From the NCBI RefSeq assembly GCF_016583985.1, contig NZ_NRSD01000010.1, forward strand, positions 84,830 through 148,829: DNA of 64,000 bases. Reading direction: 5' to 3'. Position numbers and translations under genes: made by a program. The notes beneath the pieces were generated by a model, which did not search any database, was not told where the DNA came from, and was given only the letters and a program-made list of their open reading frames with translations. This document shows, piece by piece, positions 45,400 through 53,907 of this stretch. Position 1 is the stretch's first letter. Every line of letters starts with the position of its first letter. Origin of the DNA: Thiocapsa imhoffii (GTDB taxonomy: Bacteria > Pseudomonadota > Gammaproteobacteria > Chromatiales > Chromatiaceae).

Positions 45400-46825
45400 G
45401 TCCGGACACCTACCTGATGAAGAAGGTATTGAGACGTCAAAATAGTTACTGGAATGCCTTCTTTTGTGTCCGGACACCTACCTGATGAAGAAGGTATTGA
45501 GACAAGTTTACAACCTGCCTTCCTGGCTTTAAGCGATCGTCCGGACACCTACCTGATGAAGAAGGTATTGAGACACTACCCATACAGCGGAGCTGACGAG
45601 TCCCATGGGTCCGGACACCTACCTGATGAAGAAGGTATTGAGACACGTTGGCGATGTTGCTCATGATGGTCTCCAGCGTCCGGACACCTACCTGATGAAG
45701 AAGGTATTGAGACAAATGCAAGTTGTACATCTCGTATAACGACGACCGTCCGGACACCTACCTGATGAAGAAGGTATTGAGACGGGTTTTCGATCCGCCA
45801 GTACATTTCCAGCGCGTCCGGACACCTACCTGATGAAGAAGGTATTGAGACTGTGCGCGGCATGGGGTGAAGATTGAGTTTGGAGTCCGGACACCTACCT
45901 GATGAAGAAGGTATTGAGACAGCTTCCGGGTGGTATAGCATCTGCTCCTTTTCCGTCCGGACACCTACCTGATGAAGAAGGTATTGAGACGGATAACGAT
46001 GCGCGACCGCAGAAATGGCATCGTGTCCGGACACCTACCTGATGAAGAAGGTATTGAGACCGTCTGTGGCAACGAGGTCCACGTAGCCGAAGAGTCCGGA
46101 CACCTACCTGATGAAGAAGGTATTGAGACAGACCTGCGACACCGCGATGAACTCGTCACCGTCCGGACACCTACCTGATGAAGAAGGTATTGAGACGGAC
46201 CACCCGAGGCGGGTGGGGACGTAGACCGCCGTCCGGACACCTACCTGATGAAGAAGGTATTGAGACCGCCATCTTTCCGATGCCATCCACCTCCCAGTGT
46301 CCGGACACCTACCTGATGAAGAAGGTATTGAGACCGACTTTTACGGACGCCTTAGCTCGCTCCGAGTCCGGACACCTACCTGATGAAGAAGGTATTGAGA
46401 CGCTCCACGTTGGCCAGCCTCCATCGTCCGCCGAGCGTAGGGTCCGGACACCTACCTGATGAAGAAGGTATTGAGACAGAGCCGCTCGGTGAGGGCCAGT
46501 CGGAGGTAGGTCCGGACACCTACCTGATGAAGAAGGTATTGAGACGCGGTCCCCTTGGCGTCTAGGCCCGCGGTCCCTAGTCCGGACACCTACCTGATGA
46601 AGAAGGTATTGAGACGGGGATATGTTGTGTGACACAACATACACCCATCGTCCGGACACCTACCTGATGAAGAAGGTATTGAGACGACGGACCGGCGAAC
46701 CCCGTATCGAATCCGGGGTGTCCGGACACCTACCTGATGAAGAAGGTATTGAGACAGATTGCGGTACTGCTTGTCCGCACTGTATCGGAGTCCGGACACC
46801 TACCTGATGAAGAAGGTATTGAGAC
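45400..46825 (+). CRISPR. CRISPR array 2, repeat family A
   Basis: Twenty-one identical 36-base A repeats and 20 spacers of about 31-39 bases; none of the spacers repeats one in array 1. Right after the last repeat comes CAAAACGACCCAGAGGGGAC, which resembles the C-type relic repeat at 16630, and then the shared trailer hairpin. Transcription is rightwards as in array 1. Spacers 12 and 19 hold perfect inverted repeats. Confidence 0.98.
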
Positions 46826-46849
46826 CAAAACGACCCAGAGGGGACGAAG

Positions 46850-46873
46850 ACGGCGCTATTCGGCGCCGTTTTG
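46850..46873 (+). terminator. Trailer hairpin of array 2
   Basis: ACGGCGC-TATTCG-GCGCCGT followed by TTTGCG. The following 60 bases match those after the relic at 16665. Confidence 0.6.
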
Positions 46874-46979
46874 CGTTGATACCGAAGTGGACGGGTGAAT
46901 CCTGGTCGCGATGGCGTTGTGGCGGGGTAGTCAGACCGCAGACGAGCGCGTTGCACTGTGATCAGACGCGTGCCTCAGC

Positions 46980-47080
46980 CTGAGTGCAATGCCTCTGCGG
47001 TGATCGCTGCAATCAACTCTTGTCCTTCGTGGCGCACATTACCGACCGCTCGGCTGACGGGCACCAGCTCGAGCGGTTCA
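46980..47080 (-). pseudogene. SRAP gene, 3' fragment
   Basis: Reads VSRAVGNVRHEGQELIAAIT on the minus strand, very like the end of the SRAP protein at 17449 (VTRAVGNVRNEGPELIAAIA). The rest of the gene is missing; the fragment runs into repeat R3. Confidence 0.6.
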
Positions 47081-47290
47081 TCTGGCGCCACGGCGCACAA
47101 CGCCTGGATCACGTCCGCATGACAGGCGCTCGCTCCCGGTGTCGTGCTCGTGGATTCTCCCCTCGAATGACCTCGATCATTGGCCGCTGGCGTCTGTGGG
47201 TTGATCCTGTGCGATGACTCCCAGGCAGTTGCGCGTGCTGCGTGCCGGCGCAAGCTTGCAACGACGGCAATCGGAGACCAGGGCGCGGAT
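47067..47290 (+). repeat. Repeat R3, copy 2 (upstream of the second cas6)
   Basis: Nearly identical to 22255-22480. A GCAAGCTTGC palindrome here is GCAAGTTTGC in copy 1. Confidence 0.7.
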
Positions 47291-47392
47291 GATGGCGTTC
47301 CGGGCCGACGGCTCGTTGCCGGGCCAGGGAGGCAGGGACGCCACGGCGCGGCACCGCGTTCGTTTGGCACAAGTATCTGGGAGGCTGACATC

Positions 47393-48469
47393 ATGGGTTG
47401 TGCACCAGCGCCCGACACCGAACCGCTCGTGACGGCACGGGCGGACTCGACGGCGACCGTCATGGGCGATGACGAGGGTCGGAGTGGCGCCATGACGCCG
47501 CGGGCGGCCGCGGGTCATCTGCCAGCGGCTTTTCCGCCACTCGCGCGAGTGCGCTGTTGGTTCGAGGCGCGCGAGTTGATCCGGTTCCCGGATTACGCTG
47601 GCTCAGCGTGGCGGGGCTTACTTGGTCATGGCTTGCGCAAGACGGCCTGTGTGACCCGCCAGCCGACGTGCGCGGGCTGTCTGCTCATCCAACACTGCGT
47701 CTACTCGACCCTGTTCGAGTCCCCCGATGCGGCGGGGACACCGGGCGGGTCGCCGCATCCCTTCGTGTTGGAGATCGATCCGCGTGCCCCGCGTGTGCTG
47801 GAGCCGGGTACGGCCTTTCGCCTTGATCTTCAGGTGCTGGGCGCGGCGATTCAACAGGTTCCCTATCTGATCCACAGCTTCGGCGTGGCCGGTACGCGCG
47901 GCTTCGGGCGCACGGGCGGTCGCTTCATCCTGACCGCGGTCGAGCGTGAGGTCACCTTGGGTTCTGAGAACTGGCGGACGGTCTATGACGCCACGCTCGG
48001 TCGCTACGATCCGCTAGAGAACGCAGCCCCCGTGGTGCCGCCAGCGCCGCGGCAAGTGCGACTGCAATTGCGCACCCCTTGGCGGCTGAAGCGTGCGGGT
48101 CAGCGCATTGGCGCGCGTGAGCTGAGCGCGTTCGACATCGCCCATGCCCTCTATCGCCGACTGCGTACCCTGGCCGCCGCGCATGGCGGTGAACCCACAC
48201 ACTTCGATCATCGCCGTCTTCCGAGCGACCCTGAGGCGTTGCGGCTGACGATCGACTGGCTGCGCTGGCATGACTGGACACGCTACTCCTCGCGGCAGGA
48301 CGCCTTGATGCAGCTCGGAGGGCTCATCGGTGAGGTCATCCTCGATGGCCCCGCTCTTGCGGATCTGTGGCCGGCGCTCTGGTTTGGCCAGTGGACGCAT
48401 GTTGGTCAGGGCACGGCCTTTGGGTTGGGGGGGTATCGGCTTGCAAGCTTGCAGGAGTCCGACAGATGA
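47393..48469 (+). CDS. cas6: Cas6, crRNA-processing RNase, second type
   Basis: A RAMP RNase with FPDYAGSAWRGLLGHGLRKT near the start, a Cys group (CAGCLLIQHCVY) and the end motif HVGQGTAFGLGGYRL. It is only distantly similar to the Cas6 at 39921. Lying just before array 3, it probably processes repeat B. The start at 47393 has GGGAGG; one at 47492 would drop a 33-residue unusual N-terminus and also has GGAG. The last codons carry a GCAAGCTTGC palindrome. Confidence 0.88.
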   Translation: MGCAPAPDTEPLVTARADSTATVMGDDEGRSGAMTPRAAAGHLPAAFPPLARVRCWFEARELIRFPDYAGSAWRGLLGHGLRKTACVTRQPTCAGCLLIQHCVYSTLFESPDAAGTPGGSPHPFVLEIDPRAPRVLEPGTAFRLDLQVLGAAIQQVPYLIHSFGVAGTRGFGRTGGRFILTAVEREVTLGSENWRTVYDATLGRYDPLENAAPVVPPAPRQVRLQLRTPWRLKRAGQRIGARELSAFDIAHALYRRLRTLAAAHGGEPTHFDHRRLPSDPEALRLTIDWLRWHDWTRYSSRQDALMQLGGLIGEVILDGPALADLWPALWFGQWTHVGQGTAFGLGGYRLASLQESDR

Positions 48470-48493
48470 GGAAACGGTTGGAGGATCTGCCGC

Positions 48494-48574
48494 ATGGAGA
48501 CATTGATGACACACGATGACCGCTTGGCCGCTTATCCGGCGCTGGCGATCGATCAGCTGGAACGTTTGCACTGA
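48494..48574 (+). CDS. 26-residue conserved small ORF, copy 2
   Basis: Encodes METLMTHDDRLAAYPALAID and six more residues, differing from copy 1 at two positions. It lies between cas6 and p94 with no terminator. Confidence 0.3.
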   Translation: METLMTHDDRLAAYPALAIDQLERLH

Positions 48575-48617
48575 GACCCGCTTGTACGTCTCGGGGCTTT
48601 TGCGAGAGGAAGAGAAG

Positions 48618-48899
48618 ATGCGCAAGCAACGCGATGCGTTCGTTCCGGCTGAGATTACGTTTAACGGCAACATGACCGACTGGGCGACTCGCGTGCTCTA
48701 TCGCGGGTACGGAGATCAGCTGGTCGAGATCGTGGTCGAGAAGGTCCGGACGGGCCTCCCCAAGAGCGTGCTTCGGAGGTACAAGCCGAACCTTCCGCTG
48801 ATTCGCGGGCAGCTTTACGAATCCATGCAGGAGAACGGGTGGTCGCGGAAGGAAGTGGAGATGATGGGGTTCACGCCAAAAGTCGGGACGGTGCGCTGA
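48618..48899 (+). CDS. p94 CRISPR-locus protein, copy 2
   Basis: A 93-residue protein starting MRKQRDAFVPAEITFNGNMT and ending YKPNLPLIRGQLYESMQENG, WSRKEVEMMGFTPKVGTVR. Same GAGGAAGAG ribosome site as copy 1. Its differences from copy 1 are mostly conservative (Lys/Thr, Ile/Leu, Thr/Val). Its stop codon overlaps the start of the kinase fragment by one base. Function unknown; possible roles include CRISPR regulation or partnership with the kinase. Confidence 0.55.
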   Translation: MRKQRDAFVPAEITFNGNMTDWATRVLYRGYGDQLVEIVVEKVRTGLPKSVLRRYKPNLPLIRGQLYESMQENGWSRKEVEMMGFTPKVGTVR

Positions 48900-49081
48900 T
48901 GCGGCCAGGAAAACTCATCGTCCTCGAGGGGATTGATGGCAGCGGCAAGAGCACGCAGGTGGAAAAGATCGTGGAGTCTCCCTTTGGGGCGCTGGGCGAC
49001 CGCGCCCGCCATGCCTCGCGGACCCTGGGTTGCGCCGCCTCGTCGTTGCGGGGCGGACCTTGTCATGCGGTTCCTGAGTGA
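48899..49081 (+). pseudogene. tmk: Thymidylate kinase, N-terminal fragment, copy 2
   Basis: MRPGKLIVLEGIDGSGKSTQ is a dTMP kinase P-loop start. After about 24 residues the frame enters a dispersed GC-rich element (GGGCGCTGGGCGACCGCGCC, also near 18450 and 26490) and ends. This copy was broken by a different event from copy 1. Confidence 0.75.
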
Positions 49082-49186
49082 CTATGATCGAACTGTGAAT
49101 CGATTCTGTGGACATCGTGATGGATGGGTGGCGATCGTCGTCGATCAGACACGAAACCACCTCCATGACAAGTTATCCACAGATGG
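49082..49186 (+). promoter_or_regulatory. Leader of array 3 (repeat B)
   Basis: The 105 bases before the first B repeat are less GC-rich than the surroundings and end in AAGTTATCCACAGATGG. The last ten bases also precede the lone B repeat at 28224, supporting a leader role. Confidence 0.6.
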
Positions 49187-50471
49187 GTTCGGTAAAGAGA
49201 CCCGACTTGAGGGGATTGAGACTTGAAATCAATAAATGAATTGCGAACCATCCCGAGTTCGGTAAAGAGACCCGACTTGAGGGGATTGAGACATCGACGT
49301 CATCGGCTTAAAGAATGGGGTACTCGTTCGGTAAAGAGACCCGACTTGAGGGGATTGAGACAGTACTTCTACTGGAATGTTCTGCTTGTCTCTAGTTCGG
49401 TAAAGAGACCCGACTTGAGGGGATTGAGACGTCTCCCCCCTTTTTATCGATTACCATCCAGTATGGTTCGGTAAAGAGACCCGACTTGAGGGGATTGAGA
49501 CAAGCGGATACTATCCGCTTTGCCGAAGTAGATTGTTCGGTAAAGAGACCCGACTTGAGGGGATTGAGACCTTCTACTACGTCCTCTTCATCTACCGCTA
49601 CGGTTCGGTAAAGAGACCCGACTTGAGGGGATTGAGACAAGGACCGACAGGGGGATTCCCTGCCGGTCTTGGTTCGGTAAAGAGACCCGACTTGAGGGGA
49701 TTGAGACCGAAACTGAACGCCGATTCCGCCTGAATCTGGGTTCGGTAAAGAGACCCGACTTGAGGGGATTGAGACAACTTTCCGCCTTTACGGCGGAGGT
49801 TTTCCTTCGTTCGGTAAAGAGACCCGACTTGAGGGGATTGAGACAAGCACCAATCTGGAGCTTGACGGCCTCGATCCCGTTCGGTAAAGAGACCCGACTT
49901 GAGGGGATTGAGACATCCTGTGGCATTTATCATTATAAAACATGTACTGTTCGGTAAAGAGACCCGACTTGAGGGGATTGAGACATAATCAAAAACTGCA
50001 TGTTCAATCTCCTCAAATGTTCGGTAAAGAGACCCGACTTGAGGGGATTGAGACTTCAATGTTTCGGTTCCTGCAATCTGTGCATCAGGTTCGGTAAAGA
50101 GACCCGACTTGAGGGGATTGAGACTCACCGGCACTGTCGATTACATGCAAAAGTCCTTGTTCGGTAAAGAGACCCGACTTGAGGGGATTGAGACTCTGGA
50201 CTGTCGCCGAAATCATCCCGGTATTTTTGTTCGGTAAAGAGACCCGACTTGAGGGGATTGAGACGCTCCCCTATTGCCCTGGGGGTCGGGTCGTCTGGTT
50301 CGGTAAAGAGACCCGACTTGAGGGGATTGAGACACTCCGGAAGCAGCTCAAATGCCGCATCGCACAAGTTCGGTAAAGAGACCCGACTTGAGGGGATTGA
50401 GACTAAACGGGGGTCTTCCCCCGCTTATCAATAATGTTCGGTAAAGAGACCCGACTTGAGGGGATTGAGAC
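49187..50471 (+). CRISPR. CRISPR array 3, repeat family B
   Basis: Nineteen 36-base repeats (start GTTCGGTAAAGAGACCCGAC, end GGGATTGAGAC) and 18 spacers of 32-35 bases. It shares the ATTGAGAC tag with family A, so both may load the same Cmr complex. Spacers 5, 7, 9 and 18 contain hairpins of terminator type. Read rightwards; trailer hairpin at 50470. Confidence 0.98.
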
Positions 50472-50493
50472 GGCGCCTAACAGGTGCCGTTTT
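50470..50493 (+). terminator. Trailer hairpin of array 3
   Basis: ACGGCGCC-TAACA-GGTGCCGT followed by TTT. The copy at 28260 is similar, with two base changes in the loop. Confidence 0.6.
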
Positions 50494-50701
50494 GCGTGAC
50501 AGCACGGCCTTCTTGATTAAATCGACCCGTCGTTCACAATTTGTTTTCGTGATTGTCTAACGGACATGCCGGAATCGGCGATGTGTTCACATCACGTGCA
50601 GATCCGCTCCTCACGCACGCATGCCCCACTGATCCGCTGCACGCTCATCCGCCTGACCGTCTACCCTAAAAGGCACCCATATTCGTTGTCCGGGGTGCCT
50701 C

Positions 50702-50908
50702 GTGCCGGTTTCGCTGCTTCGCTCTGTCCTTGTTCTGCTCCTGCTGTTCCTCTCACTCGCCAACGCCGATCGCCTCACAGGCAAGGTCGTGCGTGTCCTC
50801 GATGGCGATACCGTCGAGATCCTTGATGCCAATCGGCGCACCCAGCGATTCCACGGCGGTCTCTTGCAAGCTTGTGAAGCCAGGCAAGCGAGGGCCTTGA
50901 CCTCATGA
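50702..50908 (+). pseudogene. Thermonuclease-like protein, truncated, copy 3
   Basis: As the other two copies, but three codons shorter in the signal peptide (LLRSVLVLLLLFLSLANA). The tail is the same non-nuclease sequence. Confidence 0.6.
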
Positions 50909-51053
50909 TGATGCCTCGCGGTGGGGGCCGGAGGGCCAGGGAGACAGGGATGTCACACCGCGCTCCTCGCGGTGATCGACCAGGCGTGCGATATCCTGCA
51001 TGCGCGACACTGCGTGGAGTTGATTGCAGGCACACTTAAGGGAGCCCTGAGCC

Positions 51054-52934
51054 ATGAGGACGCAAGACCCATCATCGATCGCGAGTGCACCGACCACGTT
51101 CTGGAATAGCCTGATGTGGCTGATCCTGGCGTTCCTGGCATTCCTGCTCGTGACGATGCTGGCACGGGGTGCGCCATGCTGGGGTGTTCTGCTCATCAGC
51201 TTGGTCGTGGCCTACCCGCTGTGGCGGTCGCTCCACGAGTCCTCGTTGTTCAACCGTCGCTTGCTTCTGACGGGGGCCACGCGGGAGGGCTGCTTGACCC
51301 GCCGCTGGTTATGGGGCGGGCGCATTGGTGCCGCCTTGCGCGTGCTCCCCGCCGTCATCATGGCACTGCTCGTATTGACATTCGCCATGCGCCTGAATGC
51401 ACATCAATGGGCGATCCTGCTGTTCGATGCCCTGCTGTTGGCCGTGCTGTATGGCGTCATGCAACGGCAGGCAACCAGTCAGATTCATGAGCAGATGCTG
51501 GGCCCCTACGTGCGTGGTTGGCCGCTGCGCTGGCTGAATCTCGGGGGGCTGACGCTGGCCTTCTTCGCGCTGACTTTCTTTGTATTGGGCGCCCCGGATC
51601 TACGCCAGGCGACTTGGCAAACCGTCGCGGAGCAGGCGTTCCACGCGGGTCGCGAGGGTGTCGCCTGCCCCTGGATCGGTTGGTTGGTGGGAACGTGGGA
51701 GTACCTGGAGCAGGGATCCTGGGCCCTGGCTCAGCGATATATCCCGGGGCTGCCCAGCGTCGAATGGCGCCTCGCCGCTTGGTTGCTGTTCCTGCTCCAG
51801 TTGAGCCTCTTCGCACTGCTCTACACGCGACTCCTGCTCGGCGTGCTGACGTTGATCGAATCACGGCAACTGCGCGTGGAGTCGGTGACCGGTGACAGTG
51901 CGTTGTCGAAGACCTTCATTCTGACCATCCTGATCTTGGCCATGCCGACATTCTATGCGGCGCTGCGACTGCAGGATCTTGATCCGAGCCAGTTTGCGAC
52001 GCCCGCCCAGAAGGCGCTGAATGTGGTCGATCCCTGTCATGACCGGCTGGCACCGCCTGCCGAAATAGTGGCGACACTGAGCACCGAGCAGGTCCAGTTA
52101 AACGAAGCGATCGCGCAGCGCATCGATGCGGAGGTCGAGCGGATCTTTGTCCCGATCGAAGCTGCGGTGGACGATTACCTGGATTGGTACTTTACGGTGG
52201 TGGGTGAATACGAACGTCTTGCTGCACTGATCGTCGGGGATTTTCCGCAGTTGTTGGCGGCTCAGCTTGAGTCCCATCTCTTCGAGGCGACCGACTTCCA
52301 CGCCCAGCTACACACCCTTGAGCAGACCCTGTTCCAGGATACCCTCACCCAGCTCGCTGGGGTCTCCCAAATGGTTCAGGATCAGATCGCAGCTCAGGCC
52401 GCGGCCGATCCCTGCGTTCGTTTCGCCTTGAACCCCGCGGCGCTCTCGGGATTGGAGCGCGATGTCTGGCGGGCGGGCGTGGCGGTTGGCAGTGGTGTGG
52501 CGGTTGCAGCGACCACGACCGCGGTCCTTTCGCAGAAGGTTGTGGCGGCTGTCATGGCCAAGGTTGCTGCCAAGAAAAGCATGCAAACAGCGGCCGTGGT
52601 GGCGGCCAAGCTGGCCGCCAAGAAAGGCGGCGGTGCGATGGCCGCCGCGGTCGGTGCGGCGGCGGTCTGTGCGCCCTCGGGGCCGTGGGCGCTCGTCTGT
52701 GGTCTGGGTGCCGGAGTCGCGACCTGGCTTGCCGTGGACAAGATTGCCATCGAGATCGAGGAGTCGGTCTCGCGCCAAACGATGCGCGAGGAGATCCTGG
52801 AGGTCTTGGACGAAGAAAAAGAGGCATTGAAGGAGGCACTTCGGCAGCAACAGACGATGGTGATCGGCGCCCTCGTCGAGCAGATCAAAACCACCGCCGA
52901 CGGCGTCTTCATTCCCGCCCGTGACGGGCTGTAA
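51054..52934 (+). CDS. Large membrane protein, 626 residues, CRISPR-B linked
   Basis: About seven membrane helices fill the first 310 residues (for example LMWLILAFLAFLLVTMLA, VLPAVIMALLVLTFAM, LLFLLQLSLFALLYTRLLL). A mostly helical soluble part of about 160 residues follows. Then comes an Ala/Gly/Val-rich hydrophobic region with Lys pairs (about 470-570), and a charged coiled-coil end. The Ala/Gly-rich part recalls proteins that insert into or perturb membranes. I do not recognise the family. It follows array 3 on the same strand; two 3' scars show the gene was once present in more copies. Confidence 0.6.
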   Translation: MRTQDPSSIASAPTTFWNSLMWLILAFLAFLLVTMLARGAPCWGVLLISLVVAYPLWRSLHESSLFNRRLLLTGATREGCLTRRWLWGGRIGAALRVLPAVIMALLVLTFAMRLNAHQWAILLFDALLLAVLYGVMQRQATSQIHEQMLGPYVRGWPLRWLNLGGLTLAFFALTFFVLGAPDLRQATWQTVAEQAFHAGREGVACPWIGWLVGTWEYLEQGSWALAQRYIPGLPSVEWRLAAWLLFLLQLSLFALLYTRLLLGVLTLIESRQLRVESVTGDSALSKTFILTILILAMPTFYAALRLQDLDPSQFATPAQKALNVVDPCHDRLAPPAEIVATLSTEQVQLNEAIAQRIDAEVERIFVPIEAAVDDYLDWYFTVVGEYERLAALIVGDFPQLLAAQLESHLFEATDFHAQLHTLEQTLFQDTLTQLAGVSQMVQDQIAAQAAADPCVRFALNPAALSGLERDVWRAGVAVGSGVAVAATTTAVLSQKVVAAVMAKVAAKKSMQTAAVVAAKLAAKKGGGAMAAAVGAAAVCAPSGPWALVCGLGAGVATWLAVDKIAIEIEESVSRQTMREEILEVLDEEKEALKEALRQQQTMVIGALVEQIKTTADGVFIPARDGL

Positions 52935-53080
52935 TGGCCGCGCGCGCACGCTGGAGCGTTTGACTGGAGCAGTCAGGCCATTCGCCAGAGTGCATGGGAC
53001 TCGATTGTTGCCTGGGGGTATGCGTGTGGAGAGGTGGTGATGCGGCTGACAATGGATTGGTCGAGCACGAGCCGAGGTTC

Positions 53081-53907
53081 GTCTATTTCGACTTCGTACT
53101 ACTCAAGATTCGAGGCCCGCAGGCCATCCATGCCTTTGGTTCAAATTTGCACGGTTGCCTCGACATGACCGGTAGGCCTCGCGCTGCGGGAAGGAGGAGG
53201 ATCGTTTATTCCAAGCTATCCCATCGACACAGCGTACGGTGGTTTCTTGCTCCTGGACTGTCCTGAGAGTAGTATTTTTGCCGAGGAACCATCCGTATCG
53301 CCCCCACACGTTAGGGTCTGACCGGAATCGGTTGAGATGGAGCAGGAAGGATCTTGATGAGTCTTGAATGGAACAGGACATGTACCCGACCGACGGCAGG
53401 CATGTTCGACTTACTGTTACACGCGGGTGGTTTCGGACCTGCAAGAACAGTCCGGCCACATCGCTCAGTGGCTCGAGAGCAGATATCCTGGTGCGCTTCA
53501 AACACCCGACGCGCCACTCGGAGCCGACAGTCACCGGCTCAGAAAACCTCCTTTAAAGAGCGATTGTCTCGTCCCGTTGACGCAAATCAGGTCAAGCAGA
53601 CGAACGCCCATTCCGCTCGTCTACCCACGACCCGCGCGTTCCTCGCGCTCAGTCCCGGTCATCTCATCGCGCTCCCCCTCCACGCGCCCCAACCTGAAGT
53701 GAGCTGGCTGCCGGACCGGTACCCAGGTGTCGAGCCGCAGCACAGGCTCATCCCTGCCGCCTACCCTCTCCAAGAATCAAACATGTCACCAAGTGATGCC
53801 ACTACTGAGCATGTTCTGACAAGAACGCCACGCAACGACCGCGCGGGCCCTCGCAAAACCGACCAATTGTGCCTCGTCTTCTCAAAATCCATTCAGGCCT
53901 TGACGCC
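53081..53907. other. Intergenic region before the tubulin/Zor-like operon
   Basis: About 830 bases with only overlapping low-quality frames (the longest about 185 codons, Pro/Thr/Arg-rich and without motifs). The first tens of bases still match scar copy (a). The promoter of the following operon should lie in its right part. Confidence 0.4.

Larger units (their letters stand above)
50526..53080 (+). repeat. Complete copy (c) of the truncated-nuclease/membrane-protein block
   Basis: Reference copy for the scars at 19488-20240 and 28316-29520. It carries the nuclease fragment, the whole membrane protein gene and about 150 bases beyond its stop that recur in scar copy (a). Confidence 0.75.
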
